Assembly: GCA_030266525.1 (NCBI GenBank)
Contig: JAJDIC010000070.1
Span: 1 to 11,208, forward strand
DNA: 11,208 nucleotides
Direction of reading: 5' to 3'
Source of the DNA: Desulfovibrio sp. OttesenSCG-928-G15
GTDB taxonomy: Bacteria > Desulfobacterota > Desulfovibrionia > Desulfovibrionales > Desulfovibrionaceae
In this document: positions 5,425 through 11,208 of the stretch, piece after piece
Layout of the letters: each line of letters starts with the position of its first letter
How positions within the stretch are numbered: position 1 is the first letter of the stretch
Notes under the pieces: generated by a model
What the model was told of the DNA's origin: nothing
The model's database searches: none
What the model saw: the letters and a program-made list of their open reading frames with translations, nothing else
Made by a program: the position numbers and the translations under genes

Positions 5425-6555
5425 ATGAAGATCATGAAAAAAACAGTATTGAAGATATGTCTGGCGGTAGCATTTTTACTTGGCAGTGCGGCGCTTGGAG
5501 GCTGTGTCATCATGAAAATGGAGCGTTTCGGCAAGCTGCCTGAGGGCAAACGTTTGGCCCGAGTACAGGCTTCTCCCAATTATTGGAACGGGGAGTTTCA
5601 TAATACCGTTCCCACCCGGATGCTGGCCGAAGGGCAAAGCAGCATGAAAATTATGTGGGACAGCCTTTGGGCAAAAGATGTCCGCCTGCGCCCGGTGAAT
5701 GCGCTGCCCACGCTCAAGCCGGACCTTACGTCTTTTGATATTTCACAAGACATGCTGGTCTGGCTCGGCCATTCAGCCTTCTACATACAACTCGGAGGCA
5801 AAAGAATCCTGGTAGATCCGGTTTTCAGCACATACGGCGCTCCTTTTTCCTTTGCCAACAAGATTTTCCCCGGCACAGACCTGTATGCGCCCGCCGATAT
5901 GCCGGAAATTGACTTCCTGCTTGTTACGCACGACCATTGGGATCACCTTGATCATCCCACAGTAAAGGCCTTGGCGGCCAAAGTGAAAAAGGTGGTTTGT
6001 CCGCTTGGCGTGGGGGCGCATTTTGAGCGTTGGGGCTTTTCCGAAGATACAGTGATTGAGGCGGACTGGAACACAGCCTTGCCCCTTGCGGACGGTATGA
6101 CCATTCATGTTGTGCCGGCCCGTCATTTTTCCGGGCGAACGCTTACCCGTAATAAGTCCTTGTGGGCCGGTTTTGTGCTGGAAACGCCACAGCACCGCAT
6201 TTTTCTGAGTGGCGACAGCGGTTATGGCCCGCATATCCGGGAACTGGCAGAAAAGTTTGGCGGCTTTACCCTGGCCGCTATTGACGGAGGCCAATACGAC
6301 CCCCGCTGGCCCCAGATACACATGACACCGGAACAGGCATCCCAGGCCGCCGAAGATTTGGGGGCACAGCGCTTCCTTCTTGCGCATGTGGGGCGTTTTT
6401 GCATTGCAAGCCATCCCTGGGATGAGCCTTTTGAGCGGGTTGTGGCGGCTAGCAAAGACAAAACCTACACGCTGCTGACTCCCAAAATCGGTGAGCCGGT
6501 TACGCTTGGCGATACGAAGCAGGAATTTGGCTACTGGTGGAAAGGCTTGCAATAA
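5425..6555 (+). CDS. MBL-fold metallo-hydrolase, UlaG/NAPE-PLD-like lipoprotein
   Basis: A 376-residue, probably membrane-anchored hydrolase. The N-terminus has a charged MKIMKK segment, a hydrophobic stretch (residues ~8-23) and a lipobox-like L-G-G-C with Cys27, indicating signal peptidase II processing. The metal site is complete for the class: THDHWDHLDH (H169, H171, D173, H174), H234 in ARHFSGR, D264 in LSGDSG, and H321 in LAHVGRF. W-L-G-H-S (113-117) and the DP after the first strands are typical of the L-ascorbate-6-P lactonase/NAPE-phospholipase D-like branch of metallo-beta-lactamase proteins. Substrate (lactone, phosphodiester or phospholipid) is unknown. It follows the AraC gene by 17 nt with no visible ribosome site before ATG 5425 or the alternative ATG 5434, suggesting coupled translation. 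It ends convergent with the DsbA-family gene. Confidence 0.9.
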   Translation: MKIMKKTVLKICLAVAFLLGSAALGGCVIMKMERFGKLPEGKRLARVQASPNYWNGEFHNTVPTRMLAEGQSSMKIMWDSLWAKDVRLRPVNALPTLKPDLTSFDISQDMLVWLGHSAFYIQLGGKRILVDPVFSTYGAPFSFANKIFPGTDLYAPADMPEIDFLLVTHDHWDHLDHPTVKALAAKVKKVVCPLGVGAHFERWGFSEDTVIEADWNTALPLADGMTIHVVPARHFSGRTLTRNKSLWAGFVLETPQHRIFLSGDSGYGPHIRELAEKFGGFTLAAIDGGQYDPRWPQIHMTPEQASQAAEDLGAQRFLLAHVGRFCIASHPWDEPFERVVAASKDKTYTLLTPKIGEPVTLGDTKQEFGYWWKGLQ

Positions 6556-6587
6556 AAGGCCGGAGCGCGTGACGGCAGCGCCCGGCC
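6551..6587 (-). terminator. Rho-independent terminator of the menaquinone/DsbA operon
   Basis: Read on the minus strand, GGCCGGGCGC (6587-6578) pairs with GCGC-T-CCGGCC (6568-6558) with a single bulge around a 9-nt loop, followed at once by TTTTATT. It lies 20 nt after the DsbA-family stop codon. On the plus strand no T-tract follows, so it is oriented for the leftward operon, and its T-tract overlaps the stop codon of the MBL gene. Confidence 0.8.
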
Positions 6588-6606
6588 CTGACCATAAACA
6601 TACGCG

Positions 6607-7389
6607 CTACGAGGGAAGTACGCAACCATCCGGCCCGCACACGGCTCCGGCCGGGGGGGACGTTTCCTTGTCGGTGCCCAGCCCGGAGGCCGTCCCGGTG
6701 TCCGGGGTGTCGTCCGGACCGTTTTGCACTATGTCCCATGTGTCTTCAAGGGCGTTGCGGTATATTTCGGGGTCTACCGCACCAGCGTAGTTGCGCTCAC
6801 CGTTGAAGACAAAAAAGGGCACGCTGCGCCCGCCATGGCCCTTCATGGCGGCTTCCTCGTTTAAAACAGCTTCCCGGTACGCATCGCCTGAAAGCACGGC
6901 GCCGACATCCGCCCGTTCAAGCCCGCAGGCTACGGCAAAGTCGCACAAGGCTTCATGGTCGTATACAGAGGCCTGCTCGCACATGGCTGCCGTGAACAGT
7001 CGTTCGTGCAGTTCATGCTCAAGCCCTTTTTCCCGCGCGTAATGTAACAGACGGTGAGCGTCTATGGTGTCTCCGGCGAGGCAGCCTGCCATGTGATACA
7101 CAAGGTCCACCCGGAGCGCGGTTTGTTCCATCTTTTGCAGGGAGTCGGCGATTTCTTGCGGCAGCATTTCATACTTGTCCGCAAGCACTTCTTCAATTCT
7201 CTGCGGCGTTTTGCCGGGCATCAACCGGTAAGAGCGCCGGATTATCCGAACGTTGTCCTTATGAGGGAAACTTTCCAGCGCCTGCGCGAACAGCCTTTCA
7301 CCCACGCCGCACCATGGGCAGATAAGATCTGTCCATATTTCAACCTGAATGAGACCAGAGGGGGCGTTTGTTGCGGCTTGTGTGGCCAT
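6607..7389 (-). CDS. DsbA-family (FrnE-like) dithiol-disulfide oxidoreductase
   Basis: A 260-residue thioredoxin-fold protein of the FrnE branch of the DsbA family. The first strand IQVEIWTDLICPWCGVG carries the redox motif C24-P-W-C27. A helical insertion follows (residues ~45-160), and the cis-Pro loop is R-S-V-P-F-F (residues ~189-194), then FNGERNYAGA. There is no signal peptide, so it is probably cytosolic. The C-terminal tail after residue ~222 is rich in D, T, G, S and P and ends CGPDGC, a second C-x4-C pair (C251, C256). From family knowledge, some FrnE proteins such as that of Deinococcus radiodurans use such a second pair in disulfide exchange. The ATG at 7389 has AAGGAA about 6 nt upstream. 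It is the last gene of the leftward operon, 79 nt after the DMT permease gene; its link to menaquinone synthesis is not evident. Confidence 0.9.
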   Translation of the reverse strand: MATQAATNAPSGLIQVEIWTDLICPWCGVGERLFAQALESFPHKDNVRIIRRSYRLMPGKTPQRIEEVLADKYEMLPQEIADSLQKMEQTALRVDLVYHMAGCLAGDTIDAHRLLHYAREKGLEHELHERLFTAAMCEQASVYDHEALCDFAVACGLERADVGAVLSGDAYREAVLNEEAAMKGHGGRSVPFFVFNGERNYAGAVDPEIYRNALEDTWDIVQNGPDDTPDTGTASGLGTDKETSPPAGAVCGPDGCVLPS

Positions 7390-7468
7390 TTCGATTCCTT
7401 TTTTGATGCGTGTGTGAAGCAGTGCAGGCCGTCGGTCAGGATTACGCGATAGCTTTGCTTGCGGGCGG

Positions 7469-8314
7469 CTACGCGAAAAGCTTGATGCAGCAAGCCCCGG
7501 TCATTACCAGAAGTACGGAAAGGGCCCGGAGTGCGCTAAAGGGTTCTTTCAGATACACCACCGCCAGCAGCATACCGAAAATGACCGAGCTTTCGCGCAG
7601 GGCCGCCACCAGCGAAATAGGGGCGCGGGTCATGGCCCATACGGAAATGCCATAGGCAAGCACGCCGCAAAAGCCGCTTGCCAGGCCGAACTTCCAGCGG
7701 GTTTGGACGTGCCGGATAAATTCCCTCTTGTGGCGCACCAGGCTGAACAGCACCAAGGGGAAGGCATTGAGAAAGAAAAGCCAGGCAACATACGCGACAG
7801 CGTGGCCTGATACGCGTACGCCCGAACCATCCACTACCGTATACCCCATAATAATCACTGCATTGCCAAGGGCAATACAAGTGGGCAACCACTGAAAATG
7901 ACCTTTGCGCAAAGTATCCAGCGCGAGAACCAGGATGCCCGTGGAAAGAAGCAACACCCCGGCCCAGGCCCCCAAAAGCAGGGAATGACCCAGGACGAAC
8001 ACCGTGAACAGGGCGGTAAACAAGGGGCAGGAGCCGCGCATGATGGTGTAGGCGTAACTCATGTCCGCCCCCTTATAGGCGTTGGCGAGAAGCAGATGGT
8101 AAAAAAAGTGCAGACAGACGCTTCCGGTAAGAAAGGGCCAGGAAGCCGGGGCTGGCAGGGGGAGGCACAGCAGGGCGCATAGCCCGAACAACCCGCAGGC
8201 CATGGTTTGCATGGCAGTTTCAAACAGCTTGTTGGCCCCGCCTTTGATAATGGCGTTCCACGAAGCATGCAGCAGGGCGGACGCAAGCAGCAGAAGAATG
8301 ACTGGGGTGGTCAT
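7469..8314 (-). CDS. EamA/DMT-family permease
   Basis: A 281-residue inner-membrane protein of the drug/metabolite transporter superfamily, made of two tandem EamA-type repeats (residues ~4-135 and ~147-280), about 10 transmembrane segments in all. It opens TTPVILLLLASALLHASWN, with the conserved H-A-x-W-N near the end of TM1 that is usual in this group. The C-terminal repeat holds AALRESSVIFGMLLAVVYLKEP, matching the conserved R/L-x-P/S...E-x9-E-P pattern. Substrate is unknown. The ATG at 8314 has no good ribosome site, but the gene starts only 33 nt after the mqnA stop, which suggests coupled expression in the menaquinone operon. Whether it moves a pathway intermediate or is a passenger cannot be told from sequence. 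Confidence 0.9.
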   Translation of the reverse strand: MTTPVILLLLASALLHASWNAIIKGGANKLFETAMQTMACGLFGLCALLCLPLPAPASWPFLTGSVCLHFFYHLLLANAYKGADMSYAYTIMRGSCPLFTALFTVFVLGHSLLLGAWAGVLLLSTGILVLALDTLRKGHFQWLPTCIALGNAVIIMGYTVVDGSGVRVSGHAVAYVAWLFFLNAFPLVLFSLVRHKREFIRHVQTRWKFGLASGFCGVLAYGISVWAMTRAPISLVAALRESSVIFGMLLAVVYLKEPFSALRALSVLLVMTGACCIKLFA

Positions 8315-8347
8315 GGCAAGATTGGCAACGCGTCACGCAAGGCTCGT

Positions 8348-9226
8348 TCAGGCCTGCGGCAAAAAATCCATGCGTGGAACCGCAGGTATGAAGCCGTGCT
8401 CGACCAGCTTGTGCCAGAAAAGGCGCATTCCTTCCTGCTCCTTTTCTCCCAGATTGTAGCAAAGGCCTTTGGTGAAATAGTCCTTGTGCTCCTCGCGGGT
8501 CATGTTGGGGTAATTTTGTTCGGCTATGTCCAGTATGGCGTCCATATGTTCCTGCCCCCAGCGTTTGGAGCGGGCAAGCAGGGTAGCCGGGTTGTATTCC
8601 GGCTGGAGCAAGCGGGGCTGGGCCATGATCGTCTTTTTTTCCGCAACCCACAATCCGAAAATAAAGGGCAGGGCAGTCCACTCTGTCCAGGCATGCCCAA
8701 GGTCCAGAACATGCGGATACAGCGGATGCCGCCGAAGGCGCAATGCTTCATCCCCAATGGCCAAAAAGGCTGTGGGCGGGTTGCCGGAGGCTACCAGCTC
8801 CGTGGCGGAGCCAATGGTATATGTCAGGTCGGAAAGGCCGTAACGGTCTTTCATCAGAATGCGTAACAGCGCGGCAGAGGTGTGGGTTTCCGCGCTGACC
8901 AGAATGTGGCATTCCTCCAGCTTTTCCACTGGGCGGCGTGATAAAAGGAGCACGCTTTGCACCGGCCCGTTGCTGCCAATGGAAAGGTCGGGCAGCATCC
9001 AGTACCGCTCCGGTCGTCTGGCGTACTCTATGCACGACGTGGAGGCGGCAACCAGCCCCCCCTTGGACATAAGGTCGTTCAGCATTGCAGGGGGACCGTA
9101 CACCAGTTCATACTTGTGCGGCACAACGCCGGATTCAAGCGCGTGATAAATGGGCAAGACGTTCAGGTATCCGATTCGTCCCATGCGTAGCGGGGAATGT
9201 AGCGAAGGCTGGAGCGGTTCAGACAT
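8348..9226 (-). CDS. mqnA: Chorismate dehydratase MqnA (futalosine menaquinone pathway)
   Basis: A 292-residue cytosolic enzyme that dehydrates chorismate to 3-[(1-carboxyvinyl)oxy]benzoate, the first step of the futalosine route to menaquinone. It has the periplasmic-binding-protein-like fold of the family. Recognisable segments are MGRIGYLNVLPIYHALE (residues 15-31), TSCIEYARRPERYWMLPDLS (63-82) followed by IGSNGPVQSVLLLSRRP, and ETHTSAALLRILM. The length is usual. The ATG at 9226 lies inside the end of the upstream fused gene (8-nt overlap, ATGTCTGA), so translation is probably coupled; an AGGGA site lies about 10 nt upstream. Met15, just before G-R-I-G-Y-L-N, is the usual family N-terminus and a possible alternative start, but it has no ribosome site. 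Together with mqnE-mqnC this fixes the pathway assignment. Confidence 0.95.
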   Translation of the reverse strand: MSEPLQPSLHSPLRMGRIGYLNVLPIYHALESGVVPHKYELVYGPPAMLNDLMSKGGLVAASTSCIEYARRPERYWMLPDLSIGSNGPVQSVLLLSRRPVEKLEECHILVSAETHTSAALLRILMKDRYGLSDLTYTIGSATELVASGNPPTAFLAIGDEALRLRRHPLYPHVLDLGHAWTEWTALPFIFGLWVAEKKTIMAQPRLLQPEYNPATLLARSKRWGQEHMDAILDIAEQNYPNMTREEHKDYFTKGLCYNLGEKEQEGMRLFWHKLVEHGFIPAVPRMDFLPQA

Positions 9227-11208
9227 GGTATGATGTTCCCTGGGTAATCAGGCTGTAATCCATGGCGCGTTGCGCCGGGGTAAAGCCCGCCCGGCTGATG
9301 ATAGCGTGAATTTCTTCATGGGTAAGGCGAAAACTTACTCCGGCGGCGGCAACAACATTCTCTTCAATCATGAGCGAACCAAAGTCATTGGCCCCGAAGC
9401 GCAGAGCAAGCTGGGCGATGTGCGGCCCCATGGTCACCCAGGAAGCCTGGATGGAGGGCACATTGTCCAGAACCAGACGCGACAGGGCAAGAACCCGTAA
9501 ATAGGCTTGCGCCGTTTCCGGCAGGCAGTCAATGTTGGTGTGTGCTGGTTGAAAAGTCCAGGGAATAAAGGCGGTAAAGCCTTTTGTTACATCCTGCAAG
9601 GCTCGTATGGCAAAAAAATGCTCAATGCGCTCGTCATCAGTTTCTTCATGACCGAACATCATGGTGGCGGTAGTTTTCAGGCCAAGTTCGTGTGCGGTTT
9701 CCATAACCTTGAGCCAGTCTGCCGCAGAGCATTTGTTGGGAGAAACAGCGTTTCTTACCCTGTTCACCAGAATTTCCGCGCCGCCGCCCGGAATGGAGTG
9801 CAGGCCCGCCTTGACCAGACGTTCAATGACCTGGCGAACCGTAAGCCCTTCTTGTTGGGCGAAAAAGAATATTTCCGGCGGTGAGAACGAGTGAATGTGA
9901 ATGCCGGGGTGCGTGGTGCGAATCCAGGAAATCAGGTCTTCATAGAAGGTAAGGGGCAAATCCGGGTGATGGCCGCCCTGCATCAGAATTTGCGTGCCGC
10001 CAAGGGCTATGGTTTCACGAATTTTTCTGTCCAGGCTTTCCTTGCTGATTACATAGCCTTCTGCGTGGCCCGGCGGGCGAAAAAAAGCGCAAAAACGGCA
10101 GGCGCATACGCAGATATTGGAGTAGTTAATATTCCTGTCTGCCACATAGCTTACAATAGAGTTCGGGTGCAGGGCCATGCGGGCAAGGTGGGCCAGGCTG
10201 CCGAGCGTGTACAGGTCACAGCCGTAGTACAGCGCGGCTGCCTCATCCCGGCTCAGACGCGCCTGACTGACAGAACCGGCAAAACCGTAGTTCTCTTCTG
10301 TCTGGGTAATGCGGTCGGAGTAGGCTTTTCGCAGCCTTTGCACGATAGCAGAAACAGCACTGGAGGCAGGGCGTAGCGCGTCACGACTCAGGGCAGCGCA
10401 GGAGGGTATTTCATCCTGGGGCAGACCGCTCGATATATCATTGGACTGGTTCTCAGATGGTGCGTTGTGAGACTGGCTGGCTGATGCGCCGAGGCGCACG
10501 CCGGCAGGATCGTCAAGCGGGGTGAAAAGGGCGTCGCGATTCACCGGAACAAAACCGCACCGGGTAATCATATGCTCCAGTTCCGGCCTGGTCATGGCCT
10601 GAGCGGAAGAGGCCCCGGCCATATGCCCGATATGTTCTTCCATAATTGTGCCATCCAGGTCATCCGCGCCAAAGGAAAGCGACGCTTGGGCGGTTTTTAC
10701 CCCCAGCATGACCCAATAGGCTTTGATATGTGGGATATTGTCCAGAAGCAGCCTGGCCACGGCAATGGTTTTCAGCCGGTCCAGGCCGGCATCCGCGTCT
10801 GAAAGCGGGTGTTTTTGCGCGGTGGCGAGGCTGTTTGCCAGGGCATTGTTTTGCGGCTGGAAAGCCAGGGGAATAAAACAGACAAAACCGCCGCTCTTGT
10901 CTTGCTGCTCTCGCAGGGCCACAAGGTGGCGGACCCTGTCGCCCGTGCTCTCGATATGCCCGAACAGCATGGAACAGTTGGAAAAAAGCCCCAGCTTGTG
11001 CGCTTTTCCTGCGATATCCAGGTATTGTTCGCCGGTTATTTTTTCCGGGCAAATGCGTTCTCGCACCTGGGGATTGAAAATTTCCGCGCCGCCACCGGTA
11101 AGCATGGACAAGCCTGCCGCTTTCAGCCGTCTGAGCACTTCTTCAACCGAGCAGTTTTCCATGCGGGAAAAATGATCGATTTCAGCAACGGTAAAGGCCT
11201 TCACAATG
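9219..11208 (-). CDS. mqnE-mqnC: Fused MqnE-MqnC radical-SAM protein (5' end outside window)
   Basis: One uninterrupted frame of 661 visible codons, plus codons beyond the edge, holds two related radical-SAM enzymes. Numbered from the GTG at 11204, residues 1-230 are the C-terminal half of aminofutalosine synthase MqnE (KAFTVAEID, LTGGGAEIFNP, ICPEKITGEQ, SMLFGHIEST, LLLDNIPHIKAYWVMLG, DDLDGTIMEEHIGHMAGA). Its N-terminal C-x3-C-x2-C cluster motif must lie outside the window. The GTG is therefore internal (the preceding codon is ATT, Ile), not a start. A Ser/Ala/Asn-rich linker covers ~231-285. Residues ~290-652 form a complete dehypoxanthine futalosine cyclase MqnC: cluster motif C365-x3-C369-x2-C372 followed by A-F-F-R, then GGTQILMQGGHHPDLPL, HSIPGGGAEIL and FGHEETDDERIEH. 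Both halves act on futalosine-pathway nucleosides. It overlaps mqnA by 8 nt. Confidence 0.9.
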   Translation of the reverse strand, partial: IVKAFTVAEIDHFSRMENCSVEEVLRRLKAAGLSMLTGGGAEIFNPQVRERICPEKITGEQYLDIAGKAHKLGLFSNCSMLFGHIESTGDRVRHLVALREQQDKSGGFVCFIPLAFQPQNNALANSLATAQKHPLSDADAGLDRLKTIAVARLLLDNIPHIKAYWVMLGVKTAQASLSFGADDLDGTIMEEHIGHMAGASSAQAMTRPELEHMITRCGFVPVNRDALFTPLDDPAGVRLGASASQSHNAPSENQSNDISSGLPQDEIPSCAALSRDALRPASSAVSAIVQRLRKAYSDRITQTEENYGFAGSVSQARLSRDEAAALYYGCDLYTLGSLAHLARMALHPNSIVSYVADRNINYSNICVCACRFCAFFRPPGHAEGYVISKESLDRKIRETIALGGTQILMQGGHHPDLPLTFYEDLISWIRTTHPGIHIHSFSPPEIFFFAQQEGLTVRQVIERLVKAGLHSIPGGGAEILVNRVRNAVSPNKCSAADWLKVMETAHELGLKTTATMMFGHEETDDERIEHFFAIRALQDVTKGFTAFIPWTFQPAHTNIDCLPETAQAYLRVLALSRLVLDNVPSIQASWVTMGPHIAQLALRFGANDFGSLMIEENVVAAAGVSFRLTHEEIHAIISRAGFTPAQRAMDYSLITQGTSYHV

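Noticed and set aside
6558..6587. Terminator for the plus-strand MBL lipoprotein gene
   Set aside because: The hairpin overlaps the end of that gene, but only the minus strand has a following T-tract; on the plus strand the stem is followed by CTGACCATAAAC.
11202..11204. GTG as the start of a 661-residue radical-SAM protein
   Set aside because: The sequence after it begins mid-domain within MqnE (KAFTVAEI is internal in the family), the preceding codon is in frame and open, and the enzyme would lack its cluster motif. The gene is cut by the window edge.

Overview
The window is about 11.2 kb of moderately GC-rich, gene-dense bacterial DNA. It carries futalosine-pathway menaquinone genes, a flavodoxin-family gene with an iron-sulfur flavoprotein-like cysteine motif, and a lipid-modified metallo-hydrolase. 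Together these fit an anaerobic, respiratory Gram-negative of the Desulfovibrio/Bilophila type. That placement is an inference from gene content; no rRNA or other phylogenetic marker is present.

Layout from left to right. (1) 93-1145 (+): a proline racemase/hydroxyproline epimerase family enzyme, closed by a very clear intrinsic terminator (1218-1258). (2) 1402-2637 (-): a 12-TM MFS permease starting at GTG. (3) 2801-3357 (-): a type II toxin-antitoxin module. It has an intact XRE-HTH antitoxin with a RelB/DinJ-like tail, followed 2 nt later by a YafQ/RelE-type toxin gene that keeps only the first ~35 recognisable codons. A perfect 16-bp inverted repeat lies upstream of the module and a smaller GC hairpin lies between it and the MFS gene. 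(4) 3620-4246 (-): a flavodoxin-family oxidoreductase with a C-x2-C-x2-C-x5-C motif. It is divergent from (5) 4463-5407 (+), an AraC-family regulator, and 5425-6555 (+), an exported lipoprotein of the metallo-beta-lactamase fold (UlaG/NAPE-PLD type). (6) From the right edge back to a bidirectionally placed but minus-oriented terminator at 6551-6587, a leftward operon holds a fused mqnE-mqnC gene (its 5' end is outside the window), mqnA, an EamA/DMT permease and a FrnE-like DsbA-family oxidoreductase.

How the genes work together. MqnA dehydrates chorismate and MqnE adds the nucleoside part to give aminofutalosine. After deamination/hydrolysis by enzymes not seen here, MqnC cyclises dehypoxanthine futalosine. 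The two radical-SAM steps are encoded as one polypeptide, although they are not consecutive in the pathway. The AraC regulator plausibly controls the divergent flavoprotein and its own downstream lipoprotein hydrolase. I see no CRISPR array, tRNA, rRNA or insertion sequence, and no convincing entirely new system. The most noteworthy points are the MqnE-MqnC fusion and the decayed toxin beside an intact hybrid antitoxin.
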